Assembly: GCA_958436995.1 (NCBI GenBank) | Contig: CAUBMI010000010.1 | Span: forward strand, 1 to 42,599 | Origin: an uncultured Collinsella sp. | GTDB lineage: Bacteria > Actinomycetota > Coriobacteriia > Coriobacteriales > Coriobacteriaceae | Length of the DNA stretch: 42,599 bases | Direction of reading: 5' to 3' | Shown here: positions 1 to 7,257 of the stretch, piece after piece | How the letters are laid out: every line of letters starts with the position of its first letter | Numbering within the stretch: position 1 is the stretch's first letter | Position numbers and translations under genes: made by a program | The notes under the pieces: generated by a model | The model's database searches: none | Told to the model about the DNA's origin: nothing | The model's input: only the letters and a program-made list of their open reading frames with translations

Positions 1-110
1 CCGAGGGTTTCTAACTGGAACCTATTATGCAGCTAAGCGGCGTCTTATCAACCCCCCCCCGTAACAGACTCCATTGTCGGTAAACGCTCCGCCAAGGGCT
101 GATCGCCTCC
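1..110. other. Left-edge non-coding DNA with C9 tract
   Basis: No gene is visible here. It is the 3' flank of the DUF3800 gene and carries a run of nine C at 52-60. No T-rich hairpin that would end the DUF3800 transcript was found. Confidence 0.4.
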
Positions 111-782
111 CTAGACGAGCTTCTTGCGCGTCTCCTTCAGTATGCCCTTCTTGAAATCGGACCACTTGCCGAAGAACTTCTCGTCCGTCGCGGTGGCGGT
201 GTGCTCGGCGTATTTGATTGCCGTGAGTTCCATGGTGCAGATGTAGTCCGCCGCCTGCGAAAGCCGGTACTCGGAGGGCTGCGCCGATCGGTAGACGACG
301 GCGTCCTTCGACAGCGCGTACTCGACCGCGCGGTGCAGCGACTCGGCGATGGAGCGCTGGCCGTTGTCGTAATAGACCTTGACCAAATCGTAGTATTGCA
401 GCTCCGCGAGGTTGTCGAACAGGAAGTTCACGATATCCCTTCGCATCGCCCCCGCGAGCTTGTCGAGCGAGGCGAACTGCTTGGTCGCGTATGCGAAGGT
501 GTGGTACTTTACGGGCATGTGGCGGAAGAAGACGCGGAACGAGCCGAGCATCATCTTGCGCGTCCTCAGGTCGAGCCCCGAGTACTGGTCCTTGCCGTTC
601 ATGAGCGGCGACGCATGGAAGGGTATGTCCGGGAGCCCCTTGGCGCGAAGGGCGCCCTCATATGCCGCGATCGAATTCGCGATGTTTTCGGATTGGTCGT
701 GCATGACGACGGTGAGCAGGTAGTGGCGGTCGGAGAGGCCGTCGCTTCCCGACTCGTCGACGAAGATGCTGAGTTCTCGCAT
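111..782 (-). CDS. DUF3800 domain protein
   Basis: A 223-residue protein of the DUF3800 family, whose function is not established. The N-terminus has the family's hallmark strand followed by DESG (FVDESGSDG, about residues 6-14). Near the C-terminus a conserved acidic site is seen in SQAADYICTMEL. The spaced acidic residues recall RNase H-like folds, so a nuclease role is possible but is only inference. The start is set at 782 because AGGAG lies a few bases upstream and the protein then opens directly with the DESG strand. An upstream in-frame start at 827 would run through the terminator hairpin and is unlikely. The gene stands alone on the minus strand. Its transcript appears to start near 852 and to cross an intrinsic terminator before the ribosome binding site, which suggests attenuation. 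Confidence 0.85.
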   Translation of the reverse strand: MRELSIFVDESGSDGLSDRHYLLTVVMHDQSENIANSIAAYEGALRAKGLPDIPFHASPLMNGKDQYSGLDLRTRKMMLGSFRVFFRHMPVKYHTFAYATKQFASLDKLAGAMRRDIVNFLFDNLAELQYYDLVKVYYDNGQRSIAESLHRAVEYALSKDAVVYRSAQPSEYRLSQAADYICTMELTAIKYAEHTATATDEKFFGKWSDFKKGILKETRKKLV

Positions 783-796
783 TGTTCTCCTGGATA

Positions 797-825
797 AGAA
801 AAAAGCCGGGGAAAACGTCCCCGGC
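797..825 (-). terminator. Intrinsic terminator inside the DUF3800 leader (possible attenuator)
   Basis: A perfect 7-bp stem GCCGGGG/CCCCGGC (805-811 with 819-825) is followed, on the minus strand, by a T-rich run (804-797). It lies between the predicted start site (about 852) and the AGGAG ribosome site at about 786-790, so it would interrupt the gene's own leader. A second short palindrome, GGAAG-G-CTTCC (about 830-840), sits just upstream and could take part in an alternative fold. Several structured RNA motifs are known to precede DUF3800 genes; whether this is one of them cannot be told from sequence alone. Confidence 0.65.
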
Positions 826-858
826 ACTTGGAAGCCTTCCTAACGGAAAACCAATTAC

Positions 859-887
859 CTTATATCATGTACTGTCCGGAAATTCAA
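859..887 (-). promoter_or_regulatory. Promoter of the DUF3800 gene with overlapping dyad
   Basis: On the minus strand TTGAAT (887-882) and TATAAG (864-859) are separated by 17 bp, a near-consensus sigma-70 promoter. This puts transcription start near 852 and gives a leader of about 70 nt. A perfect 9-bp inverted repeat, GTCCGGAAA (874-882) and TTTCCGGAC (902-910), brackets the -35 box; one arm falls in the spacer, where a repressor could bind. Confidence 0.6.
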
Positions 888-1486
888 GGGAGCTCGATGC
901 GTTTCCGGACGTCGGCGGAATCTCAAAGCCCGCTCGCCAACTCATGGGCAAGCCACCTGAGACTACTCACTTTACCCGCGGACGACGAAGAGCTGCGACC
1001 TGCGGTTTTTCAACCAGCATGAAAGCCGCCCGCGTTGATTCACTTGCGATTGTAGCTGGCGGCTTGCGGGCAAAAGGGCGGTTGAGTTTCAAAACGGGCG
1101 TTTTCGGCGATATTGAGCTTGCAAAGGCGTCCCGCCGCGCCCTTTGGGACAAAAACAAAAACTCAAAGCCCTGAGTTTGAAAAAAGTTTTTAGAGTTGTC
1201 CCAGCTTTTGTCCCCAAAGCCGACGAAACGCGACATGGTGTCACCTGGCGGCACTCGGCTCGAGGCGGCACCGAAAACTGGGTGTAACTGGAATGACGGG
1301 GCGGCAAAACTATAACCATCGAGTGGGAATAGAACATACGTTCGATAAAATAATATAGTATCAGATAGCGGGCACGGTTTCAATTGAATCCGTGCCCGCT
1401 GCTGTATGCGTGTCCTTGCACGCCCAATATGCGCCGTAAAAGCCGTCTTCTTCGACGTCAAAGTGAATGCGCTTCGTTTTCGCCTC
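888..1486. other. Gene-poor intergenic region rich in inverted repeats
   Basis: No convincing gene in about 600 bp. Open frames here lack ribosome sites and recognisable domains. The region holds several dyads: AAGCCGCC/GGCGGCTT (1023-1030 with 1058-1065), AAACTCA/TGAGTTT (1159-1165 with 1172-1178), and the strong 11-bp stem listed separately. An AAAACCGCAGG motif on the minus strand near 1000-1015 matches the core motif of the palindromic elements at 37.2 and 38.8 kb. Confidence 0.5.
1367..1400. repeat. Perfect 11-bp inverted repeat
   Basis: AGCGGGCACGG (1367-1377) pairs exactly with CCGTGCCCGCT (1390-1400) across a 12-nt loop. Neither side has a clean T-run, although the left flank is AT-rich. 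It lies 87 bp beyond the end of the methyltransferase operon on the minus strand and could act as its transcript end. Confidence 0.6.
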
Positions 1487-2317
1487 TCAAAATCTTATTT
1501 TCACGATTTGCATTTTCATCCCGTTGTCACCGACCCTTGCGAGAAACCGGAAAAAGCAGCTGACAGAAGAGTCTCTCAAATCGTTGTAGCCCAGCATATA
1601 GCCGCGACTTGTGACCTGCAGACGGCTGTCCCACGTGCCGATTTCCTTGGCGGCATCCGAAACCGCAAAATATGCCCCCACATCCTTGATTTTTGCAGTC
1701 TTAAGCCATGTTTTTGCGATCATCTTTACCGCCGTCCGATTGGCAGCATCAAAGACCAGCACACTGCCGGGGAAAGCGTCCGCCATCCCCCGCACCAGTT
1801 CCCGGACCTGCTGGGTCAGAAAGTAATAGAACACCCCGGAGGCAAAGAACACCGCCCCGCGGGAGGCATCGATTTTGCTAAACCATGCGGTGTCTTTCAG
1901 GTCGCAGGGGATATTTTGTTCTCGATCCCCGGCGGGCAGTAGCTGCTGCCGCAAGGCAATCACATCCGGGAAGTCCAGATTGTAGATCTTGCATCTACCG
2001 TTGTCGCAGGTTCTGCCGGTGTTGTCCAGCCCGCAGCCCAGATTGACCACCGCCGCATTGGGGTGGCCTTTCAGGTAATCCCGCACCTCGAAAGCAAGAT
2101 CACTCTGCCGTGTGGCCACCTCCAGCGCACCAAAGCGCTGCATCAGGTTGCGGGAGTTTTTCTCTGCCTCTGAAAAGTCGTAGTCGATCTGGTCGAGCAG
2201 ACGAACCGCTGTTTCATCCCTGTAAAGGTTCGGGTACAACTCCGTACACAGCTTCCGGGAATACAGCGGGAGGATCAGCGTCTCCTGCACGGTGTTTTTC
2301 TCAATTTTACATTTCAT
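1487..2317 (-). CDS. SAM methyltransferase, leucine-carboxyl-methyltransferase-like family
   Basis: A 276-residue class I SAM-dependent methyltransferase. The sequence resembles the leucine carboxyl methyltransferase (LCM/Ppm1-like) family, which in bacteria includes many O-methyltransferases of unknown substrate. Visible features are the glycine-rich SAM loop VVNLGCGLDNTG (about residues 90-101), an acidic strand end NLDFPDV, and SGVFYYF, typical of motif IV in this family. GAGGAAG precedes the ATG. It is the last gene of a minus-strand run of three methyltransferases, each of a different subfamily, which suggests modification of one small molecule or peptide. No scaffold-building enzyme is nearby to name the substrate. 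Confidence 0.8.
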   Translation of the reverse strand: MKCKIEKNTVQETLILPLYSRKLCTELYPNLYRDETAVRLLDQIDYDFSEAEKNSRNLMQRFGALEVATRQSDLAFEVRDYLKGHPNAAVVNLGCGLDNTGRTCDNGRCKIYNLDFPDVIALRQQLLPAGDREQNIPCDLKDTAWFSKIDASRGAVFFASGVFYYFLTQQVRELVRGMADAFPGSVLVFDAANRTAVKMIAKTWLKTAKIKDVGAYFAVSDAAKEIGTWDSRLQVTSRGYMLGYNDLRDSSVSCFFRFLARVGDNGMKMQIVKIRF

Positions 2318-2328
2318 AGGTTTCTTCC

Positions 2329-2460
2329 TCAGTGAATAAAAACTGTCATAATTGCCGCCAGCATAGCCGCTATGACCGTCATGCCTATCGCCATGTGCAG
2401 GATGGATGCAAAAATGCCCGTGCTTGATACCCCTACTTCCGCGCCGTGACGCAGAGCCAC
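2329..2460 (-). CDS. Possible 43-residue hydrophobic peptide between methyltransferase genes
   Basis: A GTG-started frame (2460) overlaps the 3' end of the preceding methyltransferase gene and ends 11 bp before the next gene's ATG. From about residue 14 onward it is almost wholly hydrophobic (GIFASILHMAIG, then MTVIAAMLAA) and would make one transmembrane helix, ending in VFIH. There is no strong ribosome site for the GTG (an A-rich AAGAAAAA precedes it), so translation would rely on coupling; an internal ATG is also possible. It may be a small membrane protein or the remnant of a longer one. Only context and composition support it. Confidence 0.35.
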   Translation of the reverse strand: MALRHGAEVGVSSTGIFASILHMAIGMTVIAAMLAAIMTVFIH

Positions 2461-3038
2461 TTTTTCTTTTTGTGTATCTGCACCTCGTGAAAACCCGCCT
2501 GCTCCAGATACGCCTTTAATTCAATGTCCTTGTAGATGGTCATGCCGCCGATGATCTGCGTCCACCTCTCGTCCTTGCCCGTATCGCCATTGCTCTCGTT
2601 GCAGATAAGAATTGTCCCGCCTGGCTTCAGCGTCCGCCAGACCTCACGGAAGCATCGGGGCAAATCAGGCCAAAAATAGACGGTCTCAAAGGCCGTGGCG
2701 GCATCGAAGTAGCTATCCTCAAACACCATATCCGCCACACTGCCTTGCAGAACGGCGCAACGCCCCTCCTGAATTGCAATTCGGTTGAGCTTTCTAGTCT
2801 TCTCCACGCTGACGGGCGAATAGTCGACGCCCTTGACGACGCCATGCGGGCATTTTTTCAGCAGCCGTTTTATGTTCGCCCCGCCGCCGCAGCCGCAATC
2901 CAGCACCTTGGCATTTGGCGCAAGTCGTAGAAATCGAAGTCCCCACCGCGCCACAGGGCTGTGGCCCAGATTCATCATGGCAACCATAAGTTTTCCGCCG
3001 AGGCCCACGGGCTTGCGGGTGTTTTCAAAGAACGACAT
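2433..3038 (-). CDS. Class I SAM-dependent methyltransferase
   Basis: A 201-residue methyltransferase of the UbiE/Methyltransf_11 type. The SAM-binding loop is VLDCGCGGGANI (about residues 35-46), followed by the acidic residue in GVDYSP that would contact the SAM ribose, and the LKPGGTILI strand typical of post-motif III. The start at 3038 is preceded by GGAGG; a longer frame to 3068 has no such support. The start overlaps the stop of the upstream methyltransferase by 14 bp, so the two are probably translationally coupled. The substrate is unknown. Confidence 0.85.
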   Translation of the reverse strand: MSFFENTRKPVGLGGKLMVAMMNLGHSPVARWGLRFLRLAPNAKVLDCGCGGGANIKRLLKKCPHGVVKGVDYSPVSVEKTRKLNRIAIQEGRCAVLQGSVADMVFEDSYFDAATAFETVYFWPDLPRCFREVWRTLKPGGTILICNESNGDTGKDERWTQIIGGMTIYKDIELKAYLEQAGFHEVQIHKKKKWLCVTARK

Positions 3039-3654
3039 CTGGCCCCTCCGATTTCGTGCATTCCGCATAGGTCAATGGGAACGAGGCCTTCAGCACCGCG
3101 CTTTTCTGCACCGCCCAGCCGTTTTGACGCAGGAAACGCAGGTATTCCTCGCTTGTCCACCTGCTGTGGAGGGGGAATCCCGCCATACTCATGAAAAAGG
3201 CTTTTGCCTTGCCGGAAATCGAGTTCCCCGCATGGGTGAAGGTTGGCGCGATGAGCACGCCGTCGTCCTTCAGTACCCGCCTGATTTCTTGCAGTGCCTT
3301 TTCCGGATGCGGCACTATGTGAAGCGCGTTGGACGCGATTACCACTTCGAAGGACTTCTGTGCATAGGGCAGGCGGAACATATCTTGTACGGAAAAGTGC
3401 AGCTTTGCGGATTGATTGTCCCGCTTTGCTTCAAGGATCATCTTTGCAGAGGCGTCCGTAGCCTCGATGTGCGCCGCCGCATTCACGATGCTCTTTGCGA
3501 TAAGCCCCGTGCCGGTGGCGACCTCCAGTACGGTCTTTGCTTTCACTACCGGCCGGATCAGCCCATACATCTTCTCATACGCCGCCCGGTCGTTTCGCAT
3601 GAAACGGTCGTACCGACTGGCATTCTTGTCCCAGAAACCCTTGCGTTCATGCAT
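3025..3654 (-). CDS. Class I SAM-dependent methyltransferase, first gene of operon
   Basis: A 209-residue methyltransferase with the SAM loop VLEVATGTGLIA, the acidic residue in EATDASAKM, and the LKDDGVLIAPTF strand. It resembles phospholipid- or small-molecule-type Methyltransf_11 enzymes. The ATG at 3654 is chosen because a G-rich GGGGG lies 8 nt upstream and the sequence then begins MHERKGFWD, usual for this family; a TTG 15 bp further out is less likely. It leads the minus-strand operon continuing with 2433-3038 and 1487-2317. A small dyad just upstream (3673-3688) may regulate it. Confidence 0.85.
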   Translation of the reverse strand: MHERKGFWDKNASRYDRFMRNDRAAYEKMYGLIRPVVKAKTVLEVATGTGLIAKSIVNAAAHIEATDASAKMILEAKRDNQSAKLHFSVQDMFRLPYAQKSFEVVIASNALHIVPHPEKALQEIRRVLKDDGVLIAPTFTHAGNSISGKAKAFFMSMAGFPLHSRWTSEEYLRFLRQNGWAVQKSAVLKASFPLTYAECTKSEGPDVVL

Positions 3655-3672
3655 GGCTGTCGCCCCCAAACA

Positions 3673-3688
3673 GTTAGAGCCATCTAAC
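3673..3688. promoter_or_regulatory. Candidate operator upstream of methyltransferase operon
   Basis: GTTAGA-GCCA-TCTAAC is a perfect 6+6 bp dyad, 18 bp before the first methyltransferase start. It overlaps or directly follows a weak -10-like TATAGT read on the minus strand (3693-3688). Position and symmetry suggest a repressor site; no cognate regulator can be named. Confidence 0.35.
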
Positions 3689-3693
3689 TATAA

Positions 3694-4345
3694 CACACGA
3701 ATCATACAGTAAGATGAGGCTAACCTTCTTTTCTTGGCTAAGACGCATCTCTTCGGTTTTCGCTTATAGCGGCGCGAGTCAGATACTAGGCTGGAGCTGA
3801 AGAAGGAGCTTGGCGGACAGGTAGGTCGATACCGGTTCCCGGAACGGTGATCCAGCCAATTACACCAGGGCTCTAGTCATGCAGGTAAACCCAATCCATG
3901 ACGGGCAATAGGTCCTTTTCTCTAGCTCGACGTCTTTCGGAGCTTGACGATTTGGACTGATGGAGGTGAGAAGTCCCTCACTGCGCCAGTACCAGAAGAT
4001 TGCGCTATAGACATCTCTCCGACCCTTTGAATCACCCCTTTTCACGCCACCCGCTACGAACCCCGGCGGAAACTAGGGAGTGATTAAAAAGGCGAGCTGC
4101 GGTTTTGCGAATCAATTGAGTCATTCACAAAATCGCGAATCAAGGGCCTGATTCGCCCAAATTGCGCACGAATTGGCCCTTAGGCGGTAGACGCGACACG
4201 CATCGACAACACTCGGACTGGATTAGTCACTGAGCGAGAATAGCGGGAACTGGCTTTTGAACTCGCGTCTTGATACCGTCGAGTACCGCCTGATGCTGTT
4301 TCGGCGCCGCCATAGAGCAAAGCCACCAGCGAAATAACGGGAATA
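3694..4345. other. Long intergenic stretch with no convincing gene
   Basis: About 650 bp between the methyltransferase operon and the terminator of the MerR gene. A 61-codon open frame on the minus strand (3860-4045) has no ribosome site or recognisable domain and may be a decayed fragment. A perfect hairpin GCGAATCA/TGATTCGC (4135-4142 with 4149-4156) lies in an AT-richer patch, and a further GCGAATCA copy sits at 4107-4114. The function is unknown. Confidence 0.4.
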
Positions 4346-4383
4346 AAAGCCTCCGGCCCCTCTGGTTCGGAGGCTTTCTTTTT
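4346..4383 (-). terminator. Bidirectional terminator after the MerR gene
   Basis: A perfect 10-bp stem AAAGCCTCCG/CGGAGGCTTT (4346-4355 with 4368-4377). On the minus strand it is followed by TTTTATT and lies about 60 bp past the MerR stop, so it would end that transcript. On the plus strand it is followed by CTTTTTG, so it may also block read-through from the left. Confidence 0.75.
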
Positions 4384-4436
4384 GCATATCTGCCTAAAAC
4401 GACTCCTTGCCAAAGCCCCTTGAGCATCGGGCGGCA

Positions 4437-4877
4437 TTATTGAGTGTGGGCGTTATCGTAGGTATCTTTGATTTCTTCTGGCAAATTGTCGGGAATCAGC
4501 GCCTTCACTCTATCCTCGTTGCCATCTTGGATTGCCTGCTCGTAGTACCAGCATTTGAACTTCAGCATGTCGAGCGCGCGGTTCATGTTCACGATCTCCG
4601 ACTCCATGTGGGCCTTGCGCTCCTCGAACATGGCCTTGCGTTTGGGGTATGTTGAGGGACCCTCTGCACACCATTCCATGAACAGCCGGATGTCCTTGAT
4701 CTCCATTCCAGCCTTCTTTAGGCATTCGATGACCCGAAGCGCTTCGAGTTCCGTATCGCTGAATCGGCGAATGCCGGATGCCCGCTCCAGCCCCGGGAAC
4801 AATCCCTGCTTGTCGTAATATCGCAGCGTTGAAGCGGGCAAACCGAACATTTCCGCCACCTGTCCGATTGTGTACAT
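4437..4877 (-). CDS. MerR-family transcriptional regulator
   Basis: A 146-residue regulator. The N-terminal winged helix-turn-helix is typical (MYTIGQVAEMFGLPASTLRYYD, written here as residues 1-22, then ASGIRRFSD around 33-41). A long helix with many Lys/Glu follows (about 75-110), as in the MerR dimerisation coiled coil. No metal-binding Cys cluster is seen, so an organic or redox signal is more likely than a metal. GGAGGG precedes the ATG. It is divergent from the flavodoxin gene at 4983. The shared 105-bp region carries a MerR-style promoter with a central dyad, so it most likely controls that operon and itself. Confidence 0.9.
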   Translation of the reverse strand: MYTIGQVAEMFGLPASTLRYYDKQGLFPGLERASGIRRFSDTELEALRVIECLKKAGMEIKDIRLFMEWCAEGPSTYPKRKAMFEERKAHMESEIVNMNRALDMLKFKCWYYEQAIQDGNEDRVKALIPDNLPEEIKDTYDNAHTQ

Positions 4878-4908
4878 GGTCCCTCCGGACGAATCTCGAA
4901 TTAACTCC

Positions 4909-4939
4909 TTGACCTAAAGTTAGGTTTATGTATTACCTT
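4909..4939 (+). promoter_or_regulatory. MerR-type promoter/operator for the flavodoxin operon
   Basis: TTGACC (4909-4914) is followed by the perfect dyad ACCTAA-AG-TTAGGT (4912-4925). Two -10 candidates exist: TATTAC (4931-4936, 16-bp spacer) and TACCTT (4934-4939, 19-bp spacer). The long 19-bp spacing with a central dyad is the hallmark of promoters that MerR proteins activate by DNA distortion. The divergent MerR gene at 4437-4877 is the obvious candidate regulator. Confidence 0.6.
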
Positions 4940-4982
4940 TATTTTCGTCAATAAATATAAGGAGTGCAAGGGGTATTCCGTA

Positions 4983-5522
4983 ATGAGCAAAACGGTTTTG
5001 ATCGTCTCTTCAAGCCCTCGAAAGGATGGCAATTCCGAGACGTTGGCGGATGCTTTCGCCAAAGGAGCGCGGGAAGCAGGCCACAGCGTGGAGACCGTGC
5101 ACCTGCGCGAGAAGCAGCTCGGCTTCTGCAAGGGCTGTCTTGCCTGCCTAAAGCTGGGGCACTGCGTCATCCAAGACGATGCCGTGGAAATTGCCGCCAA
5201 GATGCACGATGCGGATGTGTTGGTGTTCGCAACGCCCGTCTACTACTACAGCGTTTGCGGCCAGCTCAAGACCATGCTGGACCGCGCCAACCCGCTCTTC
5301 GGCTCCGATTACGCATTCACCGAGGCGTATCTGCTGGCGACGGCGGCGGAGGACGGGCGCTCGACCTTCGACGGCGCGAAGAAGGCAGTGCAGGGATGGG
5401 TTGACTGCTTCTCCCGCTGCACGCTCGCTGGAACGGTTTTCGCCGGCGGCGTGAACGGCGTGGGCGAAATCGCCGGGCATCCCGCCCTGGAGCGGGCGCG
5501 ACGAATGGGCATGGGAATCTAG
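4983..5522 (+). CDS. Flavodoxin-family NAD(P)H-dependent oxidoreductase
   Basis: A 179-residue flavoprotein of the NADPH-dependent FMN reductase / iron-sulfur-flavoprotein superfamily. The FMN phosphate loop is SSSPRKDGNSE (about residues 9-19). A Cys cluster FCKGCLACLKLGHC follows (about residues 43-56), then ATPVYYYSVCGQLK (about 84-97), the usual flavin-contacting segment. It probably reduces quinones or other electrophiles. An AAGGGG lies about 9 nt before the ATG. It is the first gene of a plus-strand operon with the CMD-cupin gene 64 bp downstream, under the MerR-type promoter. MerR control with these two partners fits an electrophile or carbonyl stress response (inference). Confidence 0.85.
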   Translation: MSKTVLIVSSSPRKDGNSETLADAFAKGAREAGHSVETVHLREKQLGFCKGCLACLKLGHCVIQDDAVEIAAKMHDADVLVFATPVYYYSVCGQLKTMLDRANPLFGSDYAFTEAYLLATAAEDGRSTFDGAKKAVQGWVDCFSRCTLAGTVFAGGVNGVGEIAGHPALERARRMGMGI

Positions 5523-5586
5523 CCGGGTCGCTTGGCCGCGCGGAGACAGATTTGTGCCTAATACCATCGACAAGAGGAAGTAAATT

Positions 5587-6351
5587 ATGGCAATTAAGCA
5601 GACGGCGGGCAGAGATGCCCTGGGGGAGTTCGCCCCCAAATTCGCACAGCTTAACGACGACGTGCTGTTCGGCGAGGTGTGGAGCCGGGAGGGCGAGCTC
5701 TCCCTGCGCGACCGCAGCGTGGTGACGGTGGTGGCCCTAATGGCGCAGGGCCTGACGGACTCTTCGTTCAAATATCACCTGACGTTCGCGAAGAACAACG
5801 GCGTGACCAGGGCGGAGATAGCGGAAATCCTTACGCACGCGGCGTTTTACGCGGGCTGGCCCAAGGCATGGGCGGCCTTCCGCATGGCGAAGGAGGTCTG
5901 GGCGGACGACGACGCCGCCGACGCAAAGGCGCAGCACCAAAACGAGATGGCGTTTCCCATCGGTGCCCCCAACGACGCATTCGCGAAGTACTTTATCGGC
6001 CAAAGCTACCTCGCGCCCCTTTCCACCGAGCAGGTCGGCGTCTACAACGTGACGTTCGAACCCGGCTGCCGTAACAACTGGCACACCCATCACGCCAAAA
6101 GCGGCGGTGGGCAGATCCTCGTCTGCGTGGCTGGCCGAGGGTTTTACCAGGAATGGGGAAAGCCGGCACAGGAGCTGCGCCCCGGCGACGTGGTCAACAT
6201 CGCCCCGGGAGTGAAGCACTGGCACGGCGCCGCGCCCGACAGCTGGTTCTCCCACCTGGCGCTGGAGGTTCCGGGCGAGGAGACCTCCAACGAGTGGCTG
6301 GAGCCCGTGGACGACGAGGGATACCTTAAAGCGACTAGCAGGGAGGTTTAA
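5587..6351 (+). CDS. Carboxymuconolactone decarboxylase-like protein with C-terminal cupin
   Basis: A 254-residue two-domain protein. Residues about 20-110 form an AhpD/CMD-type all-helical domain (LRDRSVVTVVALMAQG, then YHLTFAKNNGVTRAEI, and ILTHAAFYAGWPKAW). It lacks the CxxC of AhpD peroxidases, as many CMD-like proteins do. Residues about 145-240 form a cupin with the metal-ligand pattern WHTHHAKSGGGQ and KHWHG. The reaction is not known; such fusions often accompany flavodoxin-type oxidoreductases, as here. GAGGAAG precedes the ATG. Its stop overlaps the convergent stop of the sirtuin pseudogene (6348). Confidence 0.85.
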   Translation: MAIKQTAGRDALGEFAPKFAQLNDDVLFGEVWSREGELSLRDRSVVTVVALMAQGLTDSSFKYHLTFAKNNGVTRAEIAEILTHAAFYAGWPKAWAAFRMAKEVWADDDAADAKAQHQNEMAFPIGAPNDAFAKYFIGQSYLAPLSTEQVGVYNVTFEPGCRNNWHTHHAKSGGGQILVCVAGRGFYQEWGKPAQELRPGDVVNIAPGVKHWHGAAPDSWFSHLALEVPGEETSNEWLEPVDDEGYLKATSREV

Positions 6352-7034
6352 GCACCGTCGCCCGTCCGCGCCGCCGAGAGCAGCGTGCTCAAGTCGGCCT
6401 GAATTGCCTCTGCCTTGCTTCCAGGCTGCTGCGGAGCCGAGTCGCCCGAGATGTTTACGCTTAGCAGGTGCGCATTCGGCAGCTTTGCGGTCATGCTCCA
6501 GAACGGGAGCGTGATGATGCCAGGGGTCATCTCGCCCACGCCGAGCTCCAACAACAGCACGCGGCCATTGCCGCGTTCGCGCACGAAGCGCTCGTATCGT
6601 CCGAGGCTCTCGCGCCATGCCGCACCCTGCAGAAACGTGTCGTCGCGCACCCACGGCACAAGCTGCCAGCCGCAGTGCGGGCACCGGGGGATATCCTCGC
6701 TGCGGACCTCGAATCCCGTCATGCCCGCGAGCATGCGCTCGACGTAGGGGCTCGCGTCGAAGATCTCGTCGCAGCACGGCTGCTTGCATTGAAGGTGCGC
6801 GAAGCTTCCCTGATAGTTGCAGATTCTCTCGGCGGGAAACGTCTTCTCGACCTGGACGTCCACATTGGTGCTCAGGATGAAGTAGTCCTTATGGCCGATG
6901 AGGGATTGCAGGTCGAGATAGGGCTGTGAGGCAGGCTCGCGCAGCATGAAATCGATATATCGCGCGTAGTAGGCCCATTGCTGCTCGAGGCTGGGGTAGA
7001 GGTGGTAGAAGCCGTCGAAAAGGCTCTTGACTAC
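6348..7034 (-). pseudogene. N-terminally truncated SirTM-like gene (copy of sirtuin C)
   Basis: Nearly identical in protein and DNA to sirtuin C (9563-10411) from KSLFDGFYHLYPS to the C-terminus. The first ~57 residues, which carry the NAD-binding GIGSGMSSAAG loop, are missing. Homology stops at 7034; upstream DNA is unrelated although the frame stays open to 7085. The remaining part keeps STNVD, the NYQGS catalytic-position motif and both Cys pairs (CKQPCC and CPHC), but without the Rossmann loop it should not bind NAD. It is the left-hand remnant of a duplicated three-sirtuin module. The deletion is probably tied to insertion of the radical SAM pair to its right. Confidence 0.85.
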
Positions 7035-7257
7035 TTTCAATTGATGCTCAGTGCCCATTGTATTCGCTACGATTATACTCGGCACAGGGGATACTGGTTT
7101 TCCGTGCGAAAACGCTCATGCCGCTAAATTGAGCGACCGCCTGTACTGCAGCGGGATCATCCGCCCGAGCGATCCCTTAATCCGTCGCCCGTTGCGCCAA
7201 TCGGCAGAAGCCACGCGTGGACGCTAATCGCTCGAGCGAATCGTCGTCGGTTTCCGT
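7035..7257. other. Junction region between sirtuin remnant and radical SAM pair
   Basis: This 220-bp stretch is where homology to the sirtuin module ends and before the radical SAM genes finish. It has no gene. A 12-bp palindrome TCGCTCGAGCGA occurs near 7228-7239. It probably contains the left junction of the inserted DNA, but no transposase or clear terminal repeat is visible. Confidence 0.45.

Noticed and set aside
967..1461. 164-codon minus-strand open frame in the gap before the DUF3800 leader
   Set aside because: No ribosome site, atypical composition, runs through several hairpins and resembles no family.
3860..4045. 61-codon open frame on the minus strand
   Set aside because: GTG-type start without ribosome site; no domain recognised; kept only as a possible remnant in the gap entry.
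7035..7085. Upstream part of the truncated sirtuin C frame as a true N-terminus
   Set aside because: Sequence is unrelated to the intact copy and lacks the NAD-binding loop.
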